64,000 nt of DNA from Cyprinodon diabolis (lineage: Eukaryota > Chordata > Actinopteri > Cyprinodontiformes > Cyprinodontidae), in assembly GCA_030533445.1 (NCBI GenBank), contig CM060080.1, positions 38,392,380-38,456,379 on the forward strand. Direction: 5' to 3'. The notes under the pieces are model-generated. The model did not search any database. It was not told where the DNA came from and saw only the letters and a program-made list of their open reading frames with translations. Positions 53,721-64,000 of the stretch are shown piece by piece (the stretch's first letter is position 1; every line of letters starts with the position of its first letter). Position numbers and translations under genes: made by a program.

Positions 53721-55177
53721 GGAATGACTGAATATCTCTAAATAATCTTTTAACCATTAATATAATGGTAATAAAAGCAGCATTAACAAGCAATGTATTT
53801 GGTTTTGTCTACTTCTAAGTTATGTTTTTAAAACATATAAATTTGATTCATTTTTTATAATTTTTAGTGTTTAGTTTAATCCTGCAGCAAAGATTAAGAT
53901 TAATATAATTTCAGATAGGGAGAAAAGAAAAGGTGTGTTGTGGTTTACATTATCTGGCTACATGTGGTTGCAGCTGTATGTTATGTAATATCTGTCTAAC
54001 TAGTAATTTAGCAGATTATTTCTCTTCCTGTCATCAGGATCTGCAGGTGAGATGTCAAAGAAAACTGGATTTGGTCAAGAAAAGCCTTACAAGTGTTCAT
54101 TGAGATTATCATTCAGTTGTCTTTCTCTGTAAGTCTTGCATTCTGGTCATTCAAGGACATGTATTTATATACTTCTATTATCCGGTCTCCTGCTGGAGTA
54201 GAGCAGCATATGCCAAGAAGAGAAGAAAGGCAGAAGTGTTTCTGAAAGGCTCTAATCACATGGCTCCGGTACACTTTGAATGTACACTTCCTACACCGTG
54301 ACTCTATTCAGAAGCTCAGTGAAAAGACAGCATGCGGCTAGATGCTGGCTGCTGCAGAAACCGAGGCTTGTTCTGCCTTCTCTAAGACACCCACAGTCTG
54401 CTCAGAGCCAGCTCTTTCCGTCACGACAGGATTCGCTTTGTGAATGGAGAGAGTCGTGATGATTAACTCGGTGAAAACCAGGACAATACTGTCGATTATG
54501 TGCAGCTGTGAAACCCAATCCAGTGAATATGATCTTTGGGTTCGATGCAGCGCAGCCTATGCATTAATGCAGCAGCTTGTGAGGATCTGAAGACTTCCTC
54601 TAAGATGATGATTTTACTTTATATTATGTGAGCTGTATGCCTGAATTTTTTCCATTTACAAGTGATACTGATTGAGTCAGTTGACATGAGAAACAAAGGT
54701 CTCTGTTTGATTTATGCATTTTTGCTCACCTCCATTTTACGTTCAAATAGCCTGCAGGTTATTCATTCATTCATTTAGTTGATTGAGTCACTGTCCTTGC
54801 ATCTGAAAAGACTCCCAGACACTGTAGAGTTTCATAAAGAAAAGACAAGAAAGTCAAAGTAATCACTACTTTCCATGTAATTGAGGCAATTTGTCATTGT
54901 TCTTCTTTCACATTATAAACACTAACTTTAAAATACTTTATTGAATTTTTATGTGACTGACCAGCAAAGGTTAATGTGAAATCAAAAGGTGGTAGAAAAT
55001 GCTTTTTAAACTTTTTTTCATGTCTCCTGACTTGTAGATATAGCTCTGGGAATCAATCTCACAGATCTAGATAATAGCTGTTACAAGCTGACCATTATGG
55101 TTGTTGCCATAAGGGTCCACTTGGTACTTATATATAAGACTTTATTGAAAATGAGCTAGGGAATAGAAACATATAGA

Positions 55178-55532
55178 CAGGGGGGGATTTACCATTAGGC
55201 AAAACTAGGCAGTTGCCTAGGGCCCCAAGTTCCTGGGGGCCCCATAAAACTCATTTTACTTAGCAATCAGCTAAGTGAGATTAGTGCTTGGAAAAAATCT
55301 TTCATTCCTTTAGAGACAGCATGAAAAGTCAGCTGAGTACAAAACATAGAGAGGAAAACAAGAAGAAAAGGGACGAGAAGAGAGGGACACAACCTAGAAC
55401 AGATAATGGATGTCTATTCTATTAACATTTCTCTATCTGTAGAATGGGGCTGTTTGATGTGTTGTCTTCTCCATTCAGAGGGCCCCCTGCCTGTCTTTGC
55501 CTAGGGCCCCAAATTTCCTAAATCCGCCCCTG
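55178..55532. mobile_element. Non-autonomous hAT element with perfect 8-bp duplication
   Basis: Left end CAGGGGGGGATTTAC and right end TAAATCCGCCCCTG are inverted repeats, flanked by identical 8-mers CATATAGA (55170-55177 and 55533-55540). Internal CCTAGGGCCCC motifs repeat near both ends. 355 bp, no transposase. Confidence 0.85.
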
Positions 55533-55799
55533 CATATAGAGACGTGTAGATGGAAAGGAAGAGGTGATAAGAATTAACAGGAGAGAAAAAGAGACAAAAA
55601 ACAGAAAGATGGAGGAGAGAAAGCAAAACAAAAAAGCTAAATAAAAAAGACAGAAGATATACAGTAACTCTACTTCAAACTTTTTTACAAATACATAGAA
55701 ATGTATGGGTTTTCCCTTTGCCCTTTTTCTACTAATACTTCTAAATCAAATCCTTTAGGAGACACATAATTATCAATACTGAAATACTGAAAAAAATGA

Positions 55800-56040
55800 C
55801 CATAGCAGTGACCAAGATGGCGTCTGTAACCCTAGAGGAGCTGCAGAGACCCACAGCTCAGTTTGGAGAACTCTCATGAACTTCACACATATGCATTTAA
55901 TGGAGGAGGGGCAAAAAAAAAAGGAAGAAGAAAAAGTTTTAGGAAGGAAGTCATTATGCTAAAAGCAATGAAGCGGACACATCAGATGTAGAAGAAGCAG
56001 TTCTGGTCAGATGAGTCCAAGCCTGTTGCCTAGTTATCAA
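55800..56040 (+). repeat. Fossil Tc1-like transposon fragment
   Basis: It contains GAGGAGCTGCAGAGACCCAC and later TTCTGGTCAGATGAGTCCAA, resembling the LWSDE region of Tc1 transposases. Degraded and shortened. Another small piece of the same family is at 60765-60805. Confidence 0.5.
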
Positions 56041-56793
56041 CATAATCTCTGCAGTCCAGTCCTGTGCTCTGCTACATGAGCAGGATTCCTGTTGTTAGGT
56101 CTCATCAACCTGGAGATGCTTGTACATTTCTCACCCACAAACATGCATGGCTAAAACTAACTGATTCATTTTGGTTTTTAATTTACAGGTTTACTTTAAA
56201 AATAATTTAAAAATGAAGGTGTGGCTTTAGATTTATTGAGATAGAATCACAATCTTCATCTGCTGGAGTCCCCAGAGTTGTGAAAAGCTTTTTGGCTCTC
56301 TTGATATATTAGATGATGAACATTTGCACTTTTTTTATCTATGTTTTTGCTCTGTACCTTCCTGAAAAAAACTCTGGTCCCGACCTAGAAAAATTAGAAT
56401 ATAGCCGTGTTTCTATCCAAACGTAAAGGGAATTTTGGGCGAACTTTTAAAATGTCGAAAAAAACAAAATACGATATAGGATTTTTTTCCATTAATTGGA
56501 GCAAATTTCAGAGGCCATGCTAAAGTTCGAAACTCGAGGAAAATATTTCATACCTGATATCATAAAAAAATGATAAAAAAAGACAAATAATTAAAGCCAT
56601 TAAAAATATGTTTAGATAGATTATCATAATATTGCACAAGCTATCCCAACTGAAACAGAGATTTTAGAAGTTAAATGAAGATGCAAATAAATGTTTAATA
56701 AATACCAAAATATAGCAAAATTGACAATATTTTTCGGTTGTTTGAGGTATTATTCTCTATCATACGATAAAGTTAAGCTTGGCTGTATCAGAC

Positions 56794-57037
56794 TGTCATG
56801 ACTTAGAACAGAGGAACCCAGAATTCAGGCAAGACAAACAGTGGAATAGCTTAAAAAGCATTTATTCAAAACAAGGTGCGGTGGATCTGCGGAATCAGCG
56901 GCCCTGATGGCTGGGACCAAGGAGTTTAAACAGAAGCAGGAGCAGGTTTACCAGAAGCAGTGATGAGAAACAGGGCAGAGCTAGACAGGTGAATGAAATG
57001 AACAACCAAACCAGCCACCAGCACCAATATCATGACA
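56794..57037 (-). repeat. Solo-LTR-like element
   Basis: Ends are TGTCATGA and TCATGACA. On the minus strand there is an AATAAA (TTGAATAAATGC at about 56855), as expected for a short LTR of about 244 bp. It shares several words with 15250-15437. No clear target duplication was seen. Confidence 0.5.
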
Positions 57038-57406
57038 TAAACAGGAAATAGAGATAGCAAGTCTGCGCAGACCAAAGATCAGTGATGGACCGAGGTTTTG
57101 ATGAACGTGTTGCAATCGGGAAAGTTTTACATACATTTTCAAAAAAGTGAAAAACCACTTCAAACGAGCAGAAAAACTTCTTTGAGAAATGTGTTAACTT
57201 GATTTTAATTTTGCTGTTTCTATCAAGCTCTTCTGATCGGATCATTCAAAATGCTCAAAACAAAAGGTTGATGAAAACACGTCTCATGCATCTGCGCATA
57301 ATAATGAGTTAGAAGGAAGCCAAGCAACTCCCAGCAGAGGTGTGAAACAAGCCAAGTGGGATGAGACATGTGTAGCATTCATAGTACTATAATAGGATTG
57401 TTAAAC

Positions 57407-57993
57407 TCCATTTACACTACCTTTTTGAAACCATGGCAACCATGCACCGCTGCAACTGATGAGAATAAAAGGAACGTAACTGAACTGGACCAGACACAAC
57501 CGAACTGTGCTAAATCTAGTTCTAGTTCCAACAGTACGGCTCGGAACCGTTCAGTTGTGGTTCGGTTCTCTGATAACAAAGAGTGCATGAGCAGATGTCG
57601 TCATCTCCTATTTACAGTCAGCTGACTCTTTTTGCAGGTTTTCCGGCACGTCCGGCTTTGCGATTCACAGATCTCTTCACCTGTTCACAACACCAGCTTC
57701 TACTCAGCCTATTAACAATAAATGGTATAAAAACAGCGTGGAGCGACCTGGGATGAGGCCTAGGCTCTCACTGAAATTTGGGCGGGGGGTAATTTCCAGG
57801 CAGAGAAGTTCCTGAATATTACGGGCGCCGCTATTTTTGTTTGCATATTTCCCGACTTGAGAGCTGTAGTATCATGGACCGCCGATGGAAGGCGAGGAAC
57901 TGGTCATAAGAACCAAGTTTGGCACGGTTAACTGATCCAAGCTCGATCCAAAATCAGCACGGATCGGTTTCGGAGGGGTAGTGTAAATGGGGC
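57407..57993. mobile_element. MITE with CCATTTACACTACC ends
   Basis: Left end CCATTTACACTACCTTTTTG and right end GGGGTAGTGTAAATGGGG are inverted. The interior has GGTTCGGTTCTC and AACCGTTCAG words typical of short fish elements. Target duplication not resolved. Confidence 0.6.
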
Positions 57994-58208
57994 GTTAGTG
58001 TGACAGAATCGGGAGCTAAAGCTACTGGTTAAGATTCTCAGTCATTCCAAAAAAAAGAAAATGAAAAACAATCCACTGGACTTTGTTTCCAAGTTTGAAG
58101 ACGTTTCGCTTCCCATCCATGAAACTTTCTCAATTCAAAATGTCAGCGAAAGCGTTGAGTTTGAGGTTTTATACAGTAGCCCAACATCGACAGCAGCCTG
58201 AAAACAAG

Positions 58209-59153
58209 CAGGGTTCGTACACCTTTTCCAAAGTCAAAATCAAGCACATTTCAAGCACTTTCAAGATCCATTTTAAAACTTTTTCCAGCACCTTACGGAA
58301 CCAGTTTTGCGTGGATGACTGCCGGGGTTCGAAATGAATACATAAAACTAAATCCTATCTTAATTTGTCAGAGCACAACCTAACCAACCAGAGGGTGTCG
58401 CAATTCAGTATTATCAGCCGTAGAGTTATCAATGCTGTTTTAAGGTCTGGGCCTGGCAATGAATTAAAACTTCATTTTTTTTTTATTTTTTTTTTAACGT
58501 TGGCGGCCGACTCGCCAAGATAGTGCTGCGGGAAACACTGCAATACTAACATTACATTATCATTACGTTATATACCGTACTGTCAGTCACTCAATAACTT
58601 AGCCTGTGAAATCCTAGCTGGCAGTGACTAGCGTAAACAAATAGGTGCTAACGTTAACGTGTACTAGGCTACTTCAGTAGGCTTACTTAAAAGTCTATGA
58701 CTTACCCTTCATGTGACTCGACAGCGCAGACTCGCCCATTGTGAAAAGCTGCACATCTTTTTTGCAGACTTTACAAGAGGCAACTCGTGGGGTTTGTCCC
58801 GATTTAATCCATAATTTGTATTTTTCATCTTCCAGCCAACGTTCATTGAAACGACAACCTCCCGGCATGGTGCAGTAGTGGTTTCATGGGGGCGGAGTCA
58901 CACATGGAAATAGACTGGCAGATCGCAGTCACACATAAGCGAGCAGGTTTCATTTTCGGGCTCTCCAACATTTTATTTCTCCATTTAATAAACACACGAT
59001 TCAGTAAGATAGGTATTTGTTGCGAAAGAAATAGTTACAATTTCAAGCATTTTCAAGCATTTCATCCAAAATATAAGCACTTTTCAAACCTTGAAAACAC
59101 AACGTCAAAATTCAAGCATTTTCAAGGATTTCCAGCACCCGTACGAACCCTGA
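58209..59153 (-). mobile_element. hAT-like element nested in the fold-back repeat
   Basis: Ends CAGGGTTCGTAC and GTACGAACCCTG are perfect inverted repeats, with AACAAG directly outside both ends. Subterminal TCAAGCA/TGCTTGA words repeat many times on each side. It encodes one transposase exon on the minus strand. Confidence 0.7.
58706..58868 (-). pseudogene. First exon of a hAT-type transposase with zinc finger
   Basis: An ATG at 58868 opens a frame of 54 codons that starts MPGGCRFNERWLED and includes a zinc-binding pattern (ASCKVCKKD then SHMKGK). It ends at a good donor AAGG|GTAAGTC (GT at 58705-58704). N-terminal exons of this kind occur in fish transposon-derived genes. The remaining exons are absent from this 945-bp element, so the copy is defective. 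Confidence 0.6.
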
Positions 59154-60009
59154 ACAAGGCTTTGTTGGGCTACAGTATAAAACCTGGAACTCAACACTAT
59201 TCCTGACATTTTGAATTGAGAAAGCTTCCAGGATGGGAAGCGAAACGTCTTAAAATTGGATACTGAAGCTACCAAGTTGATGGATGCATGATTATGTAGG
59301 TCTCTGCTGCCAGAGGATGGCAACAGCATTCAATAGGTCTGCTGATCGTGTCACGTACTAAAACTCTTGTCATAAGTAAACCCTATCAACAGGAAAGTTT
59401 TGGGTATATTGCTTTATTGTATTTTGTGTTAACGTTATCTAATAGTACCTGCCTGGGCCCCTGTAAGCTTAAACCTCAGAGTGCCAATTCAGAGCAAGCT
59501 GTTTAAAGACTGATTCCTTCTTCAACTGCTAGTTTTTAGCAGCTGTTTGTTTCAGGAAGCAGCTTGTTCAAAGCAGAACAGAAAAAACAGTGATTGCTTA
59601 GACCAAGCATTGACAGTCCCTGCTCAGCATGAGTTATTATTAGATGAAGCCTTTAACAAGCCAAAGAGGAGATTGAAGCTAACTAACTGCACTGCAGCTC
59701 AGATCCTTTATACTGTATTCATTGTCTAGAGAAGCGGTGCTAAAATGGCTGATACTCAATGTGCAGTGAAGGTCAAGTCACTTGTCTCTATAAATATAAT
59801 GGTCTGTCCCCCAGGATGTTCCACACACTGCTTGGCATTTCCACTATCTAGAGCCACACTGCAGCTCTGCTGAGTGGCTCAAATCTGCCACTTGCATGTG
59901 ATCGAATGCCACGCACTACAAGCAGGCCTAACATGATCTTAGTGCTAAAATGGATGGGAGAAGGGGGGGATATTTATGAATGGAAGGAATGAGGTTTTCC
60001 TCTCTGGCT

Positions 60010-60430
60010 CACTGTAGTGATGGTCATATGCCCGGAGAGAGATATCCCTGACAGGGGTAACTGAACCCCTGCATGTTGGGCAAACAGCGCCGTCACTCAC
60101 AGCCGGCCCCATCCTCTGCCGGTTTCACCTGAAGCATCGCTTCATTCAGAAATCTTCACCCGCCATCACCGGCCGCTTTGTTTGCCCCCACCGCCGTCCT
60201 CAAAGGAACACGTTAACTCATGCCATCATTACAGCGGTACCTGAAAATAATCTCACACCATTGCGTGTTTCCATGACAACCACGCCAATGTCTGAAACAG
60301 TTTCCCAGTTCCTGTCTACATGTATAATTACTGACACAGACCACAGCACAAAGACGAGAAGAAATGAGCGGGCAAAATGGGCTTCAGCTGTGTAATGACA
60401 TATAATTAGTGCTCTGATGGGCATCCCGGA
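60010..60430. other. Repeat-free block in hivep2 intron 1, possible conserved noncoding
   Basis: Balanced base composition with no recognised repeat, frame or splice-bounded exon, unlike the surrounding transposon-rich sequence. Conservation is a guess until aligned. Confidence 0.25.
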
Positions 60431-61236
60431 TTTCTGCTTTTTTGTTTTTTTTCACCCTGAGAGTCACCTTTGACGTAAAGTCAAAGGAGAAAAGGGACAA
60501 AGCGAAACAGGGCTTTACACGCTGTCGTGACTGAGATGCTGGCAATTTGCCTGAGTTTCCTGAGTCTTCATCAAACTTAGATGAGGAAATTAAACCATCC
60601 TAATGAAGTGAGCTGAATCATTTTGATCAAACTCATTTAAAGCTGATCTCCCCCTAAAAACAAATCATCCAAATAAATCTTTTTTTAAAGAAATGAAAGC
60701 CTTTAAATATCTGTTCCTTGTGTCTTAACCCTAAAACTGTTTTACAGTTAAATGGACTGTAGCTGTAGCCCTGGAGGAGCTGCAAAGAGCCACAGCTCAG
60801 GTGGGAGGGTGGAAAAATATCAACGCACATTACATCAATCTTTTGCAATAGGACGATATTCATTTTTGTCCGGACTAAATTGGCTAAATTAATTAATTAA
60901 TTATTAAGGACTGATTTAGATGGGGGGGCAACAGGGGCCAGTGCCCCTGTGGCAGTGGTGTGGCTCCTGCGCTACAGACATAACACTAAAATAAAAGTCT
61001 AAAAATGATATATGCTGGCACAGAAACTGCCTTGAACCAAATTCTTTTTTTTTTCAGTTTTATTTCAATAATGATATAAGATTTTAATTGTTGATTTATT
61101 GATTTGATTGATTGACTTTATTGATCTCACAGAAGAGGAATTTACTCATCACAATGGCCCAATATTCACAAAGAAGAAAGTGCCAAAAGAAGGAAAAGGT
61201 GTATGAGGGTATATACAGTGCGCCCACACATGTGTG

Positions 61237-61241
<5 letters not shown>

Positions 61242-61276
<35 letters not shown>
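61242..61276. repeat. (TA)n microsatellite
   Basis: About 17 TA units; the second Tc1 copy inserted into this array. Confidence 0.9.
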
Positions 61277-61279
<3 letters not shown>

Positions 61280-62524
61280 TATATTGCCAAAAGTATTTGC
61301 TCACCTGCCTTGACTCACATATGAGCTTAAGTGACATCCCGTTCCTAATCCATAGGGTTCAATATGACGTCGGTCCACCCTTTGCAGCTAGAACAGCTTC
61401 AACTCTTCTGGGAAGGCTGTCCACAAGGTTTAGGAGTGTGTTTATGGGAATTTTTGACCATTCTTCCAGAAGCGCATTTGTGAGGTCGCACACTGATGTT
61501 GGACGAGAAGGCCTGGCTCTCAGTCTCCGCTCTAATTCATCCCAAAGGTGTTCTATCGGGTTGAGGTCAGGACTCTGTGCAGGCCAGTCAAGTTCATCCA
61601 CACCAGACTCTGTCATCCATGTCTTTATGGACCTTGCTTTGTGCACTGGTGCACAGTCATGTTGGAAGAGGAAGGGGCCAGCTCCAAACTGTTCCCACAA
61701 AGTTGGGAGCATGGAATTGTCCAAAATGTCTTGGTATGCTGAAGCATTCAGAGTTCCTTTCACTGGAACTAAGGGGCCAAGCCCAGCTCCTGAAAAACAA
61801 CCCCACACCATAATCCCCCCTCCACCAAACTTTACACTTGGCACAATGCAGTCAGACAAGTACCGTTCTCCTGGCAACCGCCAAACCCAGACCCGTCCAT
61901 CAGATTGCCAGATGGAGAAGCGCGATTCGTCACTCCAGAGAACGCGTCTCCACTGCTCTAGAGTCCAGTGGCGGCGTGCTTTACACCACCGCATCCGACG
62001 CTTTGCATTGCACTTGGTTATGTATGGCTTGGATGCAGCTGCTCGACCATGGAAACCCATTCCATGAAGCTCTCTGCGCACTGTTCTTGAGCTAATCTGA
62101 AGGCCACATGAAGTTTGGAGGTCTGTAGTGATTGACTCTGCAGAAAGTTGGCGACCTCTTCGCACTATGCGCTTCAGCATCCGCTGACCCCGCTCCGTCA
62201 GTTTACGTGGCCTACCACTTCGTGGCTGAGTTGCTGTCGTTCCCAAACACTTCCATTTTCTTATAATACAGCTGACAGTTGACTGTGGAATATTTAGGAG
62301 CGAGGAAATTTCACGACTGGATTTGTTGCACAGGTGGCATCCTATCACAGTTCCACGCTGGAATTCACTGAGCTCCTGAGAGCGACCCATTCTTTCACAA
62401 ATGTTTGTAAAAACAGTCTGCATGCCTAGGTGCTTGAATTTATACACCTGTGGCCATGGAAGTGATTGGAACACCTGATTCCAATAATTTGGATGGGTGA
62501 GCAAATACTTTTGGCAATATAGTG
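61277..62524 (-). mobile_element. Tc1-type DNA transposon, copy 2, intact
   Basis: 1248 bp, the same length and the same 29-bp inverted ends as 7882-9129, in the opposite orientation. Flanking TA at 61275-61276 and 62525-62526. Translations in the frames compared are identical to copy 1, so nucleotide identity must be close to complete. Confidence 0.95.
61359..62390 (-). CDS. Tc1-family transposase, intact, copy 2
   Basis: 343 residues from ATG at 62390, identical by eye to the protein at 8016-9047. It has the complete catalytic triad Asp154, Asp245, Glu280 (DD34E), the GRPRKL linker and N-terminal helix-turn-helix domains. The frame is open further upstream to about 62597, through the inverted repeat and the adjoining CA-rich DNA. 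It lies in the first intron of hivep2, on the same strand as that gene. Confidence 0.95.
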   Translation of the reverse strand: MGRSQELSEFQRGTVIGCHLCNKSSREISSLLNIPQSTVSCIIRKWKCLGTTATQPRSGRPRKLTERGQRMLKRIVRRGRQLSAESITTDLQTSCGLQISSRTVRRELHGMGFHGRAAASKPYITKCNAKRRMRWCKARRHWTLEQWRRVLWSDESRFSIWQSDGRVWVWRLPGERYLSDCIVPSVKFGGGGIMVWGCFSGAGLGPLVPVKGTLNASAYQDILDNSMLPTLWEQFGAGPFLFQHDCAPVHKARSIKTWMTESGVDELDWPAQSPDLNPIEHLWDELERRLRARPSRPTSVCDLTNALLEEWSKIPINTLLNLVDSLPRRVEAVLAAKGGPTSY

Positions 62525-63224
62525 TATATACACACACACACAAACAGCTTCTGTCATATTCAGACTGGTTCAGATTTTCATTTAATATCTCAAACAATGA
62601 ACAATCGCCCTATTTTGTTTCTTTGTTCAATTGTTGTTTTTCAATCTTTTGTAAAAAAAAAAAAAAAAAACACTGGCCCCCATCTTAATCCATCTAGAAC
62701 CGCCACTGTTATTATTCCCCAATAACAGGGCATTGATCCATTTTAGCTCAAGGATTCAGCCAATACTATCTTCCACCCGTTTAATGTCTGAACCTTAAAC
62801 ATTAAAAACATCCAAGAATCAAACTTCTGAGCTCATTTTTCAGCCAGTATTGCATGCAGAACAGATGTGACATCCTGCAGCCATCACAGCTGAGCATCCT
62901 GAAGGCTTGTTTGTGTTGGGGATCAGCAGCAGTCATGTGCTGAGGGGGGGAAAGCCTGAGGGGGAGGAGAGGGAACGCGAGAACCCCTTGCAAACCCCCC
63001 ATCTGCACGTCATGGAACATTTGCAGAACAGGGACCTCCCACCTTTAAGGCGTGCAACAGAGAGCAGACACAACAGTGTGATCTGGCCGACACAGGGCGC
63101 TCCATCTCCGGTGACAAGTGCGAACCTAGAGCCGCTGTGGCTCACCGGAGCGGGGGGAAATTAAAGAGCGAAACGACGGCTTTTAATAAAAACAGCCCCG
63201 CGGTGGGAAGGAAAGCAGACTTAC

Positions 63225-63370
63225 CGGACAATGAGTGTAATGTAGGCGCGATGCAGCGGCGGTTCACCGGAGCGATGAGGCGGCCGGTCTGTTGGCTGGA
63301 CCATCTCTGCTCAGAGCTCCGCTTGGAACCATCGCTGTCCTGCTGCGGTTCGACAAGCGGCCAGTAGGGG
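63225..63370 (-). promoter_or_regulatory. hivep2: Probable hivep2 first noncoding exon and CpG-rich promoter
   Basis: The block 63100-63370 is CpG-rich, unlike its AT-rich surroundings. On the minus strand it ends with a consensus donor, TTGTCCG|GTAAGTC (GT at 63224-63223). It lies upstream of hivep2 on the same strand, and the large exon begins with a splice acceptor, so it fits a first untranslated exon. The transcription start is not fixed; the right limit is where the CpG-rich sequence ends. Confidence 0.5.
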
Positions 63371-63379
63371 GCGCCAAAG

Positions 63380-64000
63380 AATCAAATTACATCCAACTGA
63401 GACACCTTTTGATTATGAAATGCAGTCATATATGTGACATCTACAAAATGTGGAATTAAAATTTCATTTTTAGAAGATTTAAATTGAACTATGATGTATA
63501 AAGTTCTAGTTATAATATACTAAATTATTAGAACTTTTGGAGATTTTTATGACATTTCTAATCAAGGTGAATTTGAACTTTTTAACTCCTACTTTAATTT
63601 TAACCTTTAAAGTCAAAATTATAAGATTCCATTTTAAAGCCCATATTCAAGATTCAAACTTTCTGTCATTAGTGTCAGACAACTGAATAATATTTTATAG
63701 ATTTAAAATAATAGTTTTGAGATAAAGAAATAATTATAGACCTGATGTCCTAGTAACATAACTTCAAATCATAATCTAGACTTTTAAATCCTTAAGTATA
63801 AGAAGCAAAGTCTTAATTATTTCTAAATTTCTCCAGAATTAGAGTTTGATTTTAAGATATAAAATCATAATTCTACTCCTCAAGACCTAAAAATAAATCT
63901 CAATATCACTTTTTTTTTTTTTTTACAGTGTCCTGTCTGGTAATGTGGCAATAAGAATAATTGTCTTGATGCTAAAAAGAGCCCAACAGATTTTACTTTC
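63380..64000. other. AT-rich region upstream of hivep2
   Basis: No gene or clear repeat. A T17 run followed by ACAG is at about 63909-63929. Confidence 0.5.

Larger units (their letters stand above)
58025..59270. mobile_element. Fold-back element split by a hAT insertion
   Basis: The left arm (58025-58208: CCACTGGACTTTGTTTCCAA, TTTTATACAGTAGCCCAACA) and right arm (59154-59270: TTGTTGGGCTACAGTATAAA, GGATGGGAAGCGAAACGTCT) are complementary. They are separated by the hAT-like element in the next entry. Confidence 0.65.
60905..62712. mobile_element. hAT-like remnant surrounding the second Tc1
   Basis: The left end ATTTAGATGGGGGGGCAACAG with GGGGCCAGTG and the right end CACTGGCCCCCATCTTAATC with TCTAGAACCGCCACTG are inverted relatives of the CAGTGGCGGATTTAGATGGGG type of hAT terminus. 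A (TA)n array and the Tc1 element sit inside. Confidence 0.45.
47019..63224 (-). other. Presumed first intron of hivep2, about 16 kb
   Basis: No coding exon is recognised between the acceptor at 47020-47019 and the donor at 63224-63223. Further noncoding 5' exons may exist. Contents are listed separately; unassigned stretches over 300 bp are 47040-48320, 48580-49215, 49985-51300, 51345-52750, 52940-53480, 53740-55170, 55540-56790 and 59300-60900. Confidence 0.55.

Overview
The window is nuclear DNA from a teleost fish. The evidence is two intron-containing vertebrate genes, dense teleost-type DNA transposons (Tc1, hAT, a TTAA-type MITE), tRNA-derived SINEs, fish-style (GAATT)n-tailed repeats and a gamma/epsilon-type endogenous retrovirus. 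The species cannot be named from sequence alone.

Layout. (1) 1-6697 is the 3' half of an endogenous retrovirus on the + strand: end of pol (RNase H tail, complete integrase, long Ser/Pro-rich extension), a broken env, an intact accessory frame with a leucine-zipper-like C-terminus, a polypurine tract and a 1.27-kb 3' LTR. (2) 6698-10640 is a transposon nest: (TA)n, a LINE reverse-transcriptase end, a decayed hAT element with a BED finger and an intact Tc1 element inside it, a (GAATT)n-tailed repeat and a fossil integrase. (3) 10641-20030 is mostly AT-rich intergenic DNA with scattered repeats. (4) 20072-26229, minus strand, is a taxilin gene (best match beta, txlnb); nine coding exons assemble in phase to 522 aa. 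(5) 26230-33600 is intergenic, with a TTAA-flanked MITE and a hAT element that split an older repeat. (6) 35704-47018, minus strand, is hivep2 (ZAS-family zinc-finger transcription factor); six coding exons assemble in phase to 1781 aa. A probable first noncoding exon and promoter lie at about 63225-63370, so intron 1 spans about 16 kb and holds many repeats, including a second Tc1 copy that looks identical to the first.

TXLNB and HIVEP2 both lie on human chromosome 6q24, so their same-strand adjacency here fits conserved linkage. The two genes are unrelated in function: one makes a coiled-coil trafficking/muscle protein, the other a nuclear regulator. Most of the remaining content is mobile DNA at several ages, from intact elements with clean target-site duplications to fossils recognisable only by short motifs. 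No CRISPR array, rRNA or true tRNA gene was seen.
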